This document shows positions 34,713 through 45,223 of a stretch of 64,000 nt of DNA, piece by piece. Below the pieces are notes generated by a model. It did not search any database and was not told where the DNA came from. It saw nothing but the letters and a program-made list of their open reading frames with translations. The position numbers and the translations under genes are program-made. Source of the stretch: Comamonadaceae bacterium (GTDB taxonomy: Bacteria > Pseudomonadota > Gammaproteobacteria > Burkholderiales > Burkholderiaceae_C); the NCBI GenBank assembly GCA_027484105.1, contig JAIXUG010000016.1, forward strand, positions 1 through 64,000. The letters run 5' to 3'. Positions within the stretch are counted from its first letter, which is position 1. Every line of letters begins with the position of its first letter.

Positions 34713-37427
34713 TCAAGCGCCCACGCTGTAGCGGGCTTGGCCACTGTGGCTGAAAAACAGGGCGCACAGCTGGTCGGAGACCTCACGCGCAGCCGTTTGG
34801 CATTGGCCCAGGATGGTCAGCAGGGGCAAGGTCAAGGGCGGTTCAGCCCCCACAGGCAGCGCGGGCTGGTTCACGGGCCAAAGCGATTCGGGGCGCATCT
34901 CAATCAAGTCCGGCAGACCATCGGCCAGGGGCAGGGTGGCGCCATCGGCCAGCGGGGCCATCCGGCGCAAGCGGGCGCGCAAGGTGTGGGCCACCCAACC
35001 CAGCGAGCGCGGGTTGTCCGGGTGGGTGACCAACAAGTCCAACAGCGCCTGGGGCGTTCGGCTTTGCTGGTACTGGGCGTGGAAGCTGATGGTGCTGTCA
35101 AACAGCTCCAGCACCGCGTCAAACCCGGCTTGTTCCCCGATCAAGCCCAGGGGCAGGGCTTCGATGAGGGCCGTGGACAAAAATTCGAGCCGCTCGATGT
35201 GGCGGCCAATCGACAACAAGCGCCAGCCGTCATCGCGGCTCATGCGGTCGGTTTGGGCGCCTGTCAGGGCGGCCAGCATCTGGCTGGTGTCGGTCAGCAG
35301 GCTTTGCACGGACAGGCTGTCGGGCAAGGGGGTGTGCGACGAGGCGCTGAAAAAACGGGCCTCGGCTTGCTCCAGCAAACGCCAGTGCTCAGGCGACAGG
35401 CGTTCACGCACCGAAGCGGCGGCCAAGCGCACGGCGCGCAAGTTGAAGCCCACGCTGGTCGCCATCTCCTGGTCCCAGAGGCCTGCGATCAGGGAACGTT
35501 CGAACACGCGGTGCGCTTGTGCGGCCGAGGGCACACCCGCTCGCACCATGCCATGGCGCATGGCCATGCGGCTGATGAAGTTCAGCAGGCTTGGCAAATG
35601 CTGGTTTTCTCCGCCGAGGATTTCCAGGCTCAGGCGCACCAGGCGCAGGGTGTTCTCGGTCCGCTCGGTGTAGCGGCCCATCCAGAACAGGTTTTCGGCG
35701 GCGCGGCTGGTCACCAGGCGCTGGCGTTGCGCAGGGGCTTCGGCGTGGGCCGCAAGTGGCAAAGGTGCTGAGCTTGGTGGCGCTGAGGGCGAAAGCGCGG
35801 CTCCTTGCACCCACACATCGGCACTGGAGCCGCCGCGTTGCATCGAGGCGATGCCTTCGCGTGTGCCCAGACGGGCGAGACCGCCCGGCAGGATTTGCCA
35901 GCCGCCTTGCGCGTCGGCCACGGCGAACACGCGCAGCACCACCGGGCGGGACTGGATGCTGGGCGCACCATCGGCGCCGGTTTGCCAAGTGGGTTGGTAC
36001 GACAAGGGCAGCCACGACTGCAGGGTGTGGGCATCCGGGTCGCGCAAGATGCGGCCCGCCCATTCGTCTTGCTCACGGCGCGACAAGGTGTGTCCTGGCA
36101 CGGGCTCAAAGCTTTGGCGGTCGCTGTGGTAGGGGTAGGTGGGCTTGATCACACAGGTTTGCAAGCGCGGCAGCACGTCTTGCAGCGCCGCCGCTTCGCC
36201 GCACCACCAGCTGGGGATGGCGGGCAGTTGCAGGTCTTGACCCAACAGTTCGCGTGCCAGCGCGGGCATGAAGCCCAGCAGCGCATTCGACTCCAGAAAA
36301 CCCGAGCCCGGGGTGTTGGCCACCAGCACGTTGCCGCAGCGCACCGCTTGCAGCAAACCGGGCACGCCCAACGTGGACTCGGCGCGCAGCTCGAGGGGGT
36401 CGAGCCAGTCGTCGTCCACGCGCTTGAGCAAGCCGTGCACGGGTTGAAGACCTTGCAGGGTTTTGAGGTACAGCTTTTCGTCGCGCACCGTCAGGTCATG
36501 GCCCTGCACCAGGCTCAGGCCCAGGTAACGGGCCAGATAGGCGTGCTCGAAATAGGTTTCGTTGTAGGGGCCGGGGGTCAGCAAAGCGATGTGGGCCGAA
36601 GCCCCGGCCGGGCTGCGCGCCTTGATGCCATCGATCAACGCGCGGTAGGTTTCGGCCAGCCGCTGCACGGAAAGGGATTCGAAGGCTTGTGGGAACTGGC
36701 GTGAGACGATTTGCCGGTTTTCCAGCAGGTAGCCCAGCCCGGATGGGGCCTGGGTGCGTTGCGAAAGCAACCACCAGCAGCCGTCGGGCCCGCGGGCCAG
36801 GTCAAATGCGGCCAGTGACAAATACCGCCCGCCCACGGGGGCCACGCCGTGCATGGCCGCCAGGTAGCCGGGGTGGCCGTGTACCAGGGCCGCAGGCAAT
36901 TGCCCGCTGAGCACCAGTTGCTGCGGACCATAGGCGTCGGCCATGATGCGTTCGAGCAACTGCATGCGCTGCACCACACCTGCTGCGATCTGCTGCCAGT
37001 CGGTGGGTCCGAGCATGAGCGGAAACAGGTCGAGCGACCAGGGGCGTTGCGGCTGGTCGGCCGCGGCGTAAACGTTGTAGGTGATGCCGTTGTCGCGCAC
37101 TTGCCGCTGCACATGGGCCATGCGGGCGTTGAGCTCAGACGCGCGGGTGCCCGGGTCTGGGGGCAAGGCCCCGAAAAAATTTTGCCAAGCCGGGCTGATC
37201 GTGGTGTGACTGGCGCGGGGACTTGCGGCGGGCTCGGTGATGCTGGGCTTGTGTGCTGGCGTGGTTGGCAGCGTTGCTGGGGCTAAGGTGTCTGTTGGCT
37301 GGGGCTGACCTCGAAGTTCGTCCCAGTGCCCGGCAGGGGCGATCTCTTGCTGCAGCGCCAGCCATTTCATGGCTTCGGCTTCCAAGGCGCGGTCCTGCTC
37401 GGGCGAGGTGTCATTCATCCCAAGCAT
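34713..37427 (-). CDS. Fused circularly permuted ATP-grasp (DUF404/DUF407-type) and alpha-E protein
   Basis: 904 residues. After a poorly conserved N-terminal tail (1-80), a circularly permuted ATP-grasp region (about 90-540) carries GPYNETYFEHAYLA, KRVDDDWLDPLELR and TCVIKPTYPYHSD. An alpha-E (DUF403) helical domain begins near residue 573 with ENLFWMGRYTERTENTLRL and repeats as SIGRHIERLEF. In the plus-strand cassette at 43757-46201 the same two domains are separate genes. ATP-grasp enzymes of this group are predicted amide ligases; the product is unknown. ATG 37427 lies 9 nt after the previous stop; ATG 37418 is an alternative. Confidence 0.9.
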   Translation of the reverse strand: MLGMNDTSPEQDRALEAEAMKWLALQQEIAPAGHWDELRGQPQPTDTLAPATLPTTPAHKPSITEPAASPRASHTTISPAWQNFFGALPPDPGTRASELNARMAHVQRQVRDNGITYNVYAAADQPQRPWSLDLFPLMLGPTDWQQIAAGVVQRMQLLERIMADAYGPQQLVLSGQLPAALVHGHPGYLAAMHGVAPVGGRYLSLAAFDLARGPDGCWWLLSQRTQAPSGLGYLLENRQIVSRQFPQAFESLSVQRLAETYRALIDGIKARSPAGASAHIALLTPGPYNETYFEHAYLARYLGLSLVQGHDLTVRDEKLYLKTLQGLQPVHGLLKRVDDDWLDPLELRAESTLGVPGLLQAVRCGNVLVANTPGSGFLESNALLGFMPALARELLGQDLQLPAIPSWWCGEAAALQDVLPRLQTCVIKPTYPYHSDRQSFEPVPGHTLSRREQDEWAGRILRDPDAHTLQSWLPLSYQPTWQTGADGAPSIQSRPVVLRVFAVADAQGGWQILPGGLARLGTREGIASMQRGGSSADVWVQGAALSPSAPPSSAPLPLAAHAEAPAQRQRLVTSRAAENLFWMGRYTERTENTLRLVRLSLEILGGENQHLPSLLNFISRMAMRHGMVRAGVPSAAQAHRVFERSLIAGLWDQEMATSVGFNLRAVRLAAASVRERLSPEHWRLLEQAEARFFSASSHTPLPDSLSVQSLLTDTSQMLAALTGAQTDRMSRDDGWRLLSIGRHIERLEFLSTALIEALPLGLIGEQAGFDAVLELFDSTISFHAQYQQSRTPQALLDLLVTHPDNPRSLGWVAHTLRARLRRMAPLADGATLPLADGLPDLIEMRPESLWPVNQPALPVGAEPPLTLPLLTILGQCQTAAREVSDQLCALFFSHSGQARYSVGA

Positions 37428-37436
37428 TGTCGCTGA

Positions 37437-40400
37437 TCAAACCCGCCGCAAGTCCAGGGTGCAGGGGAACTCCGGGCTGGCGTGCAGGTGGGCATTGGGG
37501 CTCGGGGTGGGCCGTTGGCGCATGGCGCCCGGCGTATGGCCCATGCGGAAAAAGCGCGCCAGGCGGCGGCTTTCGGCCTCGTAGGCATTGACCGGGAAGG
37601 TGTCGTAATTTCGACCGCCAGGGTGCACCACATGGTATTGGCAGCCGCCCAGAGAGCGCTTCATCCAGGTGTCCACCAGGTCAAACGTCAGGGGCGCGTG
37701 CACGCCGATGCTGGGGTGCAGCGAAGAGGGCGGGTTCCAGGCCTTGTAGCGCACGCTGGCCACAAACTCGCCCACCACGCCGGTGGGTTGCAGGGGCAAG
37801 GGGTGGCCGTTCACCGTGACGGTGTGGCGCGCCGGGTTCATGCCGGTGACATGCACCTCGATGCGCTCGAGCGACGAGTCCACATAACGGGCGGTGCCGC
37901 CTGCACTGCTTTCTTCGCCCATGACGTGCCAGGGCTCCAGGGCGTTGCGCAGCGTGACGACCGCACCATCGACCTGGATTTGCCCGACCAGCGGGAAACG
38001 AAACTCGAAATGCGGTGCGAACCAAGTGGGGTCGAAGTGGAAGCCCGCATCGCCCAGCTCGGTCAGCACATCGTCAAAGTCCTTGTGGATCCAGTGCGAC
38101 AGCATGAAGCGGTCGTGCAGCTCGGTGCCCCAACGCGTGACGGGCGCTGCATACGGCGCGTCCCAAAAGCGCGCCACCAGCGCGCGCAACAGCAGTTGCT
38201 GCACGATGCTCATGCGGGCGTGCGGCGGCATCTCAAACGCCCGCAGCTCCAGCAGACCCAGCCGACCTGTGCTGCTTTCGGGGGAGTACATCTTGTCGAT
38301 GCAAAACTCGCTGCGGTGGGTGTTGCCCGTCACGTCCACCAGGATGTTGCGCAGCGTGCGGTCCACCAGCCAGGGTGGCATGTCCTGGCCGTACTTCTGG
38401 CGGTTGCGGGTGATCTCGCGCAGCGCAATTTCCAACTCATAGACCTGGTCGTTGCGCGCTTCGTCCACACGCGGGGCTTGGCTGGTGGGGCCAATGAACA
38501 TGCCGCTGAACAAATAGCTCAGGCTCGGGTGGTTGTGCCAATACAGAACCAGGCTGGCCAGCAGCTCGGGGCGGCGCAAAAACGGGCTGTCGGCAGGTGT
38601 CGCCCCGCCCAACACCATGTGGTTGCCGCCGCCGGTGCCGGTGTGGCGGCCATCGGTCATGAATTTTTCGGCCGACAGGCGCGTCTCAAATGCGGCTTGG
38701 TACAAAAACTCGGTGTGCTCGACCAATTCGGTCCAGTTGTGCGCCGGGTGGATGTTGACCTCGATCACGCCGGGGTCGGGTGTGACTTGCAGCAGTTTCA
38801 GGCGCGGGTCGCGGGGCGGCGGGTAGCCTTCGAGGACGATCTTCAGGCCCAGTTCGCGCGCCGTGGCTTCGACCGCGCTCACCAGCGCCAGGTAGTCTTC
38901 GAGGCGTGCCAGCGGCGGCATGAAGACATACAGAACGCCAGATTTTTCCCCCTTGTTCAGGGCATCGGCCTCGACCTTGGCGCCGTTGGCGCGGGTCGGG
39001 TCGCGCACTTCCACACACAAGGCGGTGCGCACCACCGAGGGATCGGACTGGAATTTGGCGGGGACGGCTTGCGCGGCCAGGGCTTTGGGTGGGTTGGCCG
39101 CGACGAGCCGGGGCTGCATGGCGGCCGGGCGCGCAGGCAAGGGCGGGCGTGGCGAGAGGTGCGGCGAAAAGGGGTCCTGCTCGATCTGGTGCCAGCGGTC
39201 GGTGGGCGCGGCCCAGGGCAAGGAGTCCAGCGGCAGACGCCAGCCCATGGGAGAGTCACCGGGCATGAGGTACATGCGCTCGTCGCGGACAAACCAGCGG
39301 CCGGTTTGCCACTTGGGGCCGCTCACATCTGTTGTGGCGGTTTCCACCGCTTGCAAGGGCAGGACATAGCCCACCGCCGCGTCCAGCCCCTGGCTGAAGA
39401 TGCGGCGCAGGCGCTGGCGCTCCATCTCGTCGTCCAGCTTGGCGTCAAAGGGGTCCACGTTCACCGGCAATCGGCGCTCGCGCCAGAGGTAGTACCAGCT
39501 GTCTTCGTAGCCGGGCAACACGGTGTCGCCCGGCAGGCCCAGATGCTGCGTCAAGGTTTGGATGAAACGCTCGGCATCGGCGCTGGTGCAGTGGCTCGGC
39601 TCGCGCTCGTCGGCAAACACGGTTGGGTCTTGCCAGCAGGGCGTGCCGTCGGCGCGCCAGTAAATGGACAGCGCCCAGCGGGGCAGCTGCTCACCTGGGT
39701 ACCACTTGCCCTGCCCAAAGTGCAAAAAGCCGCCTTGGCCGTATTGCTGGCGCAGCTTGTGCACCAGCTCGGTGGCCAGGCCCCGTTTGGTCGGGCCCAG
39801 AGCGTCGGTGTTCCATTCGGCCGCGTCGCGGTCTTGCGTGGACACAAAGGTGGGCTCGCCGCCCATGGTCAGGCGCACGTCTTGCGCCACCAGCTGGGCA
39901 TCGACTTGTTGGCCCAACTTCAAAATGTCGGTCCATTGCGCGTCGCTGTAGGGCTTGGTCACGCGGGGCGACTCGTGGATCCGCGTCACGCTCATTTCAT
40001 GGTGAAACTCGACCTCGGCTTTGTCCATCAGGCCCTCAATTGGGGCTGCGGCAGACGGCTGCGGGGTGCAGGCCAGCGGAATATGACCTTCCCCGGCCAG
40101 CAGACCCGAGGTGGGGTCCAGCCCGATCCAGCCCGCGCCGGGCAAATACACCTCGCACCAGGCGTGCAGGTCGGTGAAGTCCACTTCGGTGCCGCTCGGC
40201 CCATCGAGCGATTTCACGTCGGGGGCCAACTGGATCAGGTAGCCCGATACAAATCGCGCGGCGATGTTCATGTGGCGGAACAGCTGCACCAAGAGCCAGG
40301 CCGAGTCACGGCAGGAGCCACTTTTCAGGGCCAGCGTTTCTTCAGGCGTTTGCACGCCAGGCTCCATGCGGATGGTGTATCGGATGTCTTGGTGCAGGCG

Positions 40401-40850
40401 CTGATTGGTTTGCACCAAAAACTCGATGGTGCGCTGGCGCTTTCGGTCAAGGCTGGCCAGGTATTTTGTGAAGAGTGGGGTTTGCTTGTCTTGGACCAGG
40501 TAGGACTGCAACTCCTCTTTGACCAGGTCGGCATACTGAAAGGGCACTTCTTCTGCCGAAGGCTCCAGAAAAAAGTCAAACGGATTGAACACCGCCATCT
40601 CGGTGACCACATCCACGGTGACTTTGAAGGTCGTGGTCTTTTGGGGAAAGACCAGCCGCGCTTGGTAATTGGCAAAAGCGTCTTGCTGCCAGTTGATGAA
40701 ATGCTCCTCAGGTTCAACCTTGAGGCTGTAGCTCAGGATGCGACTGCGGCTGTGCGGTGCGGGACGCAGGCGGATCACCTGGGAGCCAAGCTGCACGGGA
40801 CGGTCATAGCTGTAGTGGGTGACGTGGTGCAGGGCAAGGTGTATCGACAT
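37437..40850 (-). CDS. Large transglutaminase/DUF2126 protein
   Basis: 1137 residues from ATG 40850 ([20 protein letters not shown]). The N-terminal 290 residues form a transglutaminase-like domain with triad Cys ([10 protein letters not shown]), His ([11 protein letters not shown]) and Asp (GLDPTSG). The rest is DUF2126, proposed to be a glutamine-synthetase-like amide ligase, with [36 protein letters not shown] and [11 protein letters not shown]. First gene of the minus-strand cassette, with the fused ATP-grasp/alpha-E gene 9 bp downstream. Presumed cytoplasmic (no signal peptide). A long open frame on the opposite strand is a shadow. Confidence 0.9.
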   Translation of the reverse strand: MSIHLALHHVTHYSYDRPVQLGSQVIRLRPAPHSRSRILSYSLKVEPEEHFINWQQDAFANYQARLVFPQKTTTFKVTVDVVTEMAVFNPFDFFLEPSAEEVPFQYADLVKEELQSYLVQDKQTPLFTKYLASLDRKRQRTIEFLVQTNQRLHQDIRYTIRMEPGVQTPEETLALKSGSCRDSAWLLVQLFRHMNIAARFVSGYLIQLAPDVKSLDGPSGTEVDFTDLHAWCEVYLPGAGWIGLDPTSGLLAGEGHIPLACTPQPSAAAPIEGLMDKAEVEFHHEMSVTRIHESPRVTKPYSDAQWTDILKLGQQVDAQLVAQDVRLTMGGEPTFVSTQDRDAAEWNTDALGPTKRGLATELVHKLRQQYGQGGFLHFGQGKWYPGEQLPRWALSIYWRADGTPCWQDPTVFADEREPSHCTSADAERFIQTLTQHLGLPGDTVLPGYEDSWYYLWRERRLPVNVDPFDAKLDDEMERQRLRRIFSQGLDAAVGYVLPLQAVETATTDVSGPKWQTGRWFVRDERMYLMPGDSPMGWRLPLDSLPWAAPTDRWHQIEQDPFSPHLSPRPPLPARPAAMQPRLVAANPPKALAAQAVPAKFQSDPSVVRTALCVEVRDPTRANGAKVEADALNKGEKSGVLYVFMPPLARLEDYLALVSAVEATARELGLKIVLEGYPPPRDPRLKLLQVTPDPGVIEVNIHPAHNWTELVEHTEFLYQAAFETRLSAEKFMTDGRHTGTGGGNHMVLGGATPADSPFLRRPELLASLVLYWHNHPSLSYLFSGMFIGPTSQAPRVDEARNDQVYELEIALREITRNRQKYGQDMPPWLVDRTLRNILVDVTGNTHRSEFCIDKMYSPESSTGRLGLLELRAFEMPPHARMSIVQQLLLRALVARFWDAPYAAPVTRWGTELHDRFMLSHWIHKDFDDVLTELGDAGFHFDPTWFAPHFEFRFPLVGQIQVDGAVVTLRNALEPWHVMGEESSAGGTARYVDSSLERIEVHVTGMNPARHTVTVNGHPLPLQPTGVVGEFVASVRYKAWNPPSSLHPSIGVHAPLTFDLVDTWMKRSLGGCQYHVVHPGGRNYDTFPVNAYEAESRRLARFFRMGHTPGAMRQRPTPSPNAHLHASPEFPCTLDLRRV

Positions 40851-41036
40851 ATTTCGTTCAGCGCAACAGGGGCTGCACGCATGACAAATGCAGCTTGGGC
40901 GGTTACAACTAGCAAGACACGCGCCAGCCATGCAGCCCTTGAACGCCGATGTCCGTGGGGCATGACAAGCGCACGAACAAAAACAGGCGGATCACAAGCC
41001 GCCGATCTCACCCACAGCCACACCAGGGAGGCTGCC

Positions 41037-41102
41037 ATGAAGCGACACCGCCACGCAGGGTATGGGCTGGCCCCCAAACAGGGCCGGGAGCGACAGGCAT
41101 GA
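41037..41102 (+). CDS. Possible 21-residue upstream peptide coupled to comEC
   Basis: ATG 41037 follows AGGGAGG with good spacing and encodes MKRHRHAGYGLAPKQGRERQ plus one residue. Its stop overlaps the comEC ATG as ATGA. The peptide is very basic. It could be a translational coupling leader; no homolog is claimed. It is the only structured element I see in the 248-bp gap between the divergent DUF2126 and comEC genes. Confidence 0.4.
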   Translation: MKRHRHAGYGLAPKQGRERQA

Positions 41103-43684
41103 CGTCGATGGCCTGGGCGCGTGCTTTGGGCTGGAGCCTGTTGGCCTGGTGCCTGGGCGTGGCCCTCCAGCTGCAACAAGTCGAGCTGTGGCCGGTGCTG
41201 GGCTATGGGGCTGGCTTGGCGCTGGCCTGCGCCTGGGCTTGGGTTCTGCACCGGGGGTATGGGGGGCAGCGCTTTCGCAGTATGGCCTGGGCCATGCTGT
41301 GGGTCTGGACCGGATTGGTCGTGACGGGCCTGCACGCCCATTCCCGCTCGAGCGCCATCGCGCCCGCGCTGGAGGGTGTGGATCTGGAGGTGGTGGGGCT
41401 GGTGCAAGCCATGCCCCAGCGGCAAGCGCAGGGCTGGCGCTTTCGGTTTCGCATCGAGCAAGCCTGGCAGGTGGGCCCGGCGGGGGCTTTGCAGCCTGTC
41501 AACTTGTCAGCGCAATTGCCCTCACAGGTGTACCTGGGCTGGTACGGGCAAGAGGGCGTGCACGACAGCGGCTGGAATGCATCGCCCTTGCCGGAGCCGG
41601 TCAAGGCCGGGGAACGCTGGCGCTTGCGGGTGCGCCTCAAAGCGCCGCACGGCCACATGAATCCGCGGGTATTCGATCACGAGTTGTGGTTGTGGGAACA
41701 GGGCATCCGGGCCACCGGTTACGTCCGTCAGCGGGCCAAAGACCCGCCGCCGCAGCGGCTGGGCAGCACCTGGATCCACCCCATCGAGGGCTGGCGCCAA
41801 ACGGTGCGCGACCGTTTGTTGACGCACCTGGCGGGGCCGGGCACCGATGCTGAAGCGGCCAGACGTGCCGGTGTCCTCGCGGCGCTGGTGGTGGGCGACC
41901 AAGCGGCGATAGAGCGCAGCGATTGGGATGTCTTCAGGGCCACGGGCGTGGCGCATTTGATGAGCATTTCCGGTCTTCATGTGACCATGTTTGCCTGGTT
42001 GGCCTCGGCCTGTGTGGCCTGGGCTTGGCGGCAGTCGGCGCGCCTGGGTTTTGTGGGGCCTTTGCATTGGCCCGCTGTGCATGTGGGGGCCATCGCGGGT
42101 TTGCTGTTGGCTAGCTTGTACGCTGTCTTCAGCGGTTGGGGGCTGCCTGCACAACGCACCTGCTGGATGCTGGGGGTGGTGGTGGTTCTGAAACTGTCGG
42201 CGCGCGATTGGCCGGGTGTTTTGGTTTGGCTGACGGCGGGTGCGGTCGTGCTGGCTTGGGACCCCTGGGCCTTGCTGCAGCCGGGGTTTTGGTTGAGCTT
42301 TGTGGCGGTGGGCATTTTGATGGCTTCAGACCCCTCCCGTCGCCAACGCTTGGAGGATGCACCAAAAGGGGATGGGGCCGCCGCACCCTCTTGGCGTGAA
42401 GGTGCACAGGCCACGCCCTTGTTGCACCGTTTGGGTGCAGTTTGGCGTCTGGCCGGGGGCATGGGCGTGCTGCGTCCAGTGGGGGCCCTGCTGCGCGAGC
42501 AGGCCACGGTGACGGTGGCCTTGGCGCCCCTGACCTTGTTGTTTTTCGGGCAGGTGTCTTTGGTCGGTTTGCTGGCCAATGTGCTGGCGATTCCTTGGGT
42601 GACCCTGGTCATCACACCGCTGGCCATGCTGGGGGTGATGGTCTCCGGTTTTTGGGACTTGGCATCCATGGCTTTGCGTCCGATGTCGGGCATTTTGGGC
42701 TGGCTGTCGGACTGGCCGTGGGCCAGCGTGTCTCGGGCCATGCCGCCCTGGTGGCTGGCTGCGCTGGCCCTCTTGGGCGCTGTGGGGCTGGTGCTGCGCA
42801 TGCCGCTGTCCTGGAAGCTCTTGTGTTTGCCGTTGATGTGGCCCGCCTTGTTTTGGACCGATGCGCGCCCCTTGCATGGCCAGGTGGAATTGCTCGCGGC
42901 CGATGTGGGGCAGGGCAATGCCGTGCTGGTGCGAACGGCCTGGCACAGTTTGTTGTTCGATGCGGGGCCGCGCTATTCATCGGAAAGCGATGCAGGGCAC
43001 CGCGTGCTGGTGCCATTGCTCGCACAAATGGGTGAGCGGCTGGATGTGTTGATGCTCAGCCACCGCGACAGCGACCACACCGGTGGCGCGGCAGCGGTGT
43101 TGGCCATGCAAAAAGGGGCGGCGTTGTGGACCTCCCTGGAAGACGAACACCCCTTGCACGCCTTGCGGCCCGCTTGGACGCGTTGCCAAGCGGGGCAGTC
43201 CTGGGTGTGGGACGGGGTCAGGTTTGAAGTGCTGCACCCCTTCGTGGCAGAAGGTCCAAGTGCTGAACTGGCACGGCGTCCAAAACCCAAGCCCAACGAG
43301 CTCAGCTGCGTTTTGCACATCGTGTCTGCCAAGGGGTCGGCGCTGCTGACGGGCGACATCGAGCACGCCCAGGAATGGACGCTGGTGCAACAAGGTCTGG
43401 CCCCTGTGGATGTGCTGCTGGCACCCCACCACGGCAGCAAGACCTCGTCGAGCCTGCCCTTTTTGTTGGCCCTGCAACCCCGGCTGGCGCTGGTCCAGGC
43501 CGGTTACCGCAACCGCTTTGGCCACCCGGCGCCCGAGGTGGTGGCGCGCTACCGCGCGCAAGGCATTGCGCTGGTGGAGAGCACCCGTTGCGGCGCGGCC
43601 ACCTGGCGCAGCCAGGCGCCGGACAGCGTCGAGTGCGAGCGATCCCAGCGAAGGCGGTATTGGCACCACGTCATCCCACCATGA
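41099..43684 (+). CDS. comEC: DNA uptake channel ComEC/Rec2
   Basis: Inner-membrane channel for single-stranded DNA in natural transformation. 861 residues from ATG 41099. An N-terminal DUF4131 region with membrane helices precedes the competence domain (about 270-560) containing HLMSISGLHVTMFAW and a series of helices. A C-terminal metallo-beta-lactamase domain (about 600-840) shows LAADVGQGNAVLV, LMLSHRDSDHTGGA (a variant of HxHxDH) and LAPHHGSKTSSS. The frame is open about 150 bp upstream, but the chosen ATG directly precedes the first membrane helix and overlaps the small leader frame. Only comEC is here; other competence genes are elsewhere. Confidence 0.94.
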   Translation: MTSMAWARALGWSLLAWCLGVALQLQQVELWPVLGYGAGLALACAWAWVLHRGYGGQRFRSMAWAMLWVWTGLVVTGLHAHSRSSAIAPALEGVDLEVVGLVQAMPQRQAQGWRFRFRIEQAWQVGPAGALQPVNLSAQLPSQVYLGWYGQEGVHDSGWNASPLPEPVKAGERWRLRVRLKAPHGHMNPRVFDHELWLWEQGIRATGYVRQRAKDPPPQRLGSTWIHPIEGWRQTVRDRLLTHLAGPGTDAEAARRAGVLAALVVGDQAAIERSDWDVFRATGVAHLMSISGLHVTMFAWLASACVAWAWRQSARLGFVGPLHWPAVHVGAIAGLLLASLYAVFSGWGLPAQRTCWMLGVVVVLKLSARDWPGVLVWLTAGAVVLAWDPWALLQPGFWLSFVAVGILMASDPSRRQRLEDAPKGDGAAAPSWREGAQATPLLHRLGAVWRLAGGMGVLRPVGALLREQATVTVALAPLTLLFFGQVSLVGLLANVLAIPWVTLVITPLAMLGVMVSGFWDLASMALRPMSGILGWLSDWPWASVSRAMPPWWLAALALLGAVGLVLRMPLSWKLLCLPLMWPALFWTDARPLHGQVELLAADVGQGNAVLVRTAWHSLLFDAGPRYSSESDAGHRVLVPLLAQMGERLDVLMLSHRDSDHTGGAAAVLAMQKGAALWTSLEDEHPLHALRPAWTRCQAGQSWVWDGVRFEVLHPFVAEGPSAELARRPKPKPNELSCVLHIVSAKGSALLTGDIEHAQEWTLVQQGLAPVDVLLAPHHGSKTSSSLPFLLALQPRLALVQAGYRNRFGHPAPEVVARYRAQGIALVESTRCGAATWRSQAPDSVECERSQRRRYWHHVIPP

Positions 43685-43756
43685 CGCCCGCTCGCGTGGC
43701 ACCCCCACTTTTTTTGGGTATATATCTTGCTAATCTACGGTCAGGAGTGAAGAGAC

Positions 43757-45208
43757 ATGCGCCAATTCGATGAGATGTACAGCCGTCTGCCCGCTGCGGG
43801 CGAAGCGGGGGAGGTGAGAGACCATTACTTGGCTTATGCGCGCTGGTTGCAAGCCCAGGACCCCCAAACCATGGCGGCGCGTCGTGAAGAAGCCGAGGTG
43901 ATTTTCAGGCGCGTGGGCATCACCTTCGCGGTCTATGGTGACAAGGACGAGGACGGTTCCGGCACCGAACGACTCATTCCCTTTGACCTCATCCCCCGGG
44001 TCATCGCCGCCAGCGAGTGGGCCAGCATGGAAGCCGGGCTGGTCCAGCGCGTCACCGCCCTCAACCGCTTCATCCACGATGTGTACCACGACCAGGACAT
44101 CCTCAAGGCCGGTGTGATCCCCCGCGAGCAAATTGAACAGAACGCCCAGTTCCGCCCCGAGATGGTGGGCGTGGATGTGCCCAACCAGATCTATTCCCAC
44201 ATCAGCGGCATCGACATCGTGCGCGCGCCCGACAGCGCTGGCAAAGGCGAGTACTACGTGCTGGAAGACAACCTGCGCGTGCCCAGCGGCGTGAGCTACA
44301 TGCTGGAAGACCGCAAGATGATGATGCGGCTGTTCCCCGACTTGTTCAGCCAGCACCGCGTCGCCCCCGTGGCCCATTACCCCGACTTGCTCCTCGAAAC
44401 CCTGCGCGCCTCCAGCCCCGCCACCACGGCCGAGCCCACGGTGGTGGTGCTCACCCCCGGCATGTACAACAGCGCCTACTTCGAGCACGCTTTTTTGGCC
44501 CAGCAAATGGGCGTGGAGCTGGTCGAAGGGCAAGACCTGTTTGTGAAGGACCGGTTCGTTTACATGCGCACCACGCGCGGTCCCAAGCGGGTGGACGTGA
44601 TTTACCGCCGGGTGGACGATGACTTTCTGGACCCGCTGGTGTTTCGCCCCAGTTCCACCCTGGGTTGCGCGGGCCTCATGGACGCCTACAAAGCGGGTCA
44701 TGTGGCCATTTGCAACGCCGTGGGCACGGGCGTGGCCGACGACAAGTCGGTCTACCCCTATGTGCCCGACATGATCAAGTTCTATTTGGGCGAGGAACCG
44801 ATCCTCAAAAACGTGCCGACTTACCAGTGCCGCAAACCCGATGACTTGCAGTACACCTTGGCTAACCTGAAAGACCTGGTGGTCAAGGAGGTGCACGGCG
44901 CGGGGGGGTACGGCATGCTGGTGGGCCCGGCATCGACGAAATCCGAGATCGAGCAGTTTCGCGGGGCCTTGTTGGCCAACCCCGAGGGCTACATCGCCCA
45001 GCCCACCCTCAGCCTGTCGAGTTGCCCCACTTTTGTGGACAGCGGCATCGCGCCGCGCCACATCGACCTGCGCCCCTTTGTGCTGAGTGGCCGCACGGTG
45101 CAAATGGTGCCTGGCGGCTTGACCCGCGTGGCTTTGAAAGAAGGTTCTTTGGTGGTGAATTCGTCACAAGGCGGCGGCACCAAAGACACCTGGATATTGC
45201 AGGACTGA
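43757..45208 (+). CDS. Circularly permuted ATP-grasp protein (DUF404/DUF407 type)
   Basis: 483 residues from ATG 43757 with AGGAG upstream. The whole length is a circularly permuted ATP-grasp ligase: PFDLIPRVI, EDNLRVPSGVSYMLEDR, TPGMYNSAYFEHAFLA, YRRVDDDFLDPLVFR, KEVHGAGGYGMLVGP. Predicted to form amide bonds on a peptide or protein substrate that is unknown. It is the stand-alone paralog of the N-terminal part of the fused gene at 34713-37427. The alpha-E gene follows after 15 bp, so the two form an operon. The upstream 72 bp contain an AT-rich stretch with tatatatcttgctaatct that could hold the promoter. Confidence 0.92.
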   Translation: MRQFDEMYSRLPAAGEAGEVRDHYLAYARWLQAQDPQTMAARREEAEVIFRRVGITFAVYGDKDEDGSGTERLIPFDLIPRVIAASEWASMEAGLVQRVTALNRFIHDVYHDQDILKAGVIPREQIEQNAQFRPEMVGVDVPNQIYSHISGIDIVRAPDSAGKGEYYVLEDNLRVPSGVSYMLEDRKMMMRLFPDLFSQHRVAPVAHYPDLLLETLRASSPATTAEPTVVVLTPGMYNSAYFEHAFLAQQMGVELVEGQDLFVKDRFVYMRTTRGPKRVDVIYRRVDDDFLDPLVFRPSSTLGCAGLMDAYKAGHVAICNAVGTGVADDKSVYPYVPDMIKFYLGEEPILKNVPTYQCRKPDDLQYTLANLKDLVVKEVHGAGGYGMLVGPASTKSEIEQFRGALLANPEGYIAQPTLSLSSCPTFVDSGIAPRHIDLRPFVLSGRTVQMVPGGLTRVALKEGSLVVNSSQGGGTKDTWILQD

Positions 45209-45223
45209 CAAGGGAGAACACAC

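Noticed and set aside
37482-41102. A 1206-codon open frame on the plus strand opposite the DUF2126 gene
   Set aside because: It is the antisense of a well-recognised conserved gene. GC-rich codon use leaves the opposite frame open, and its translation resembles no family. Only its last 22 codons, outside the DUF2126 gene, look like a possible real ORF.
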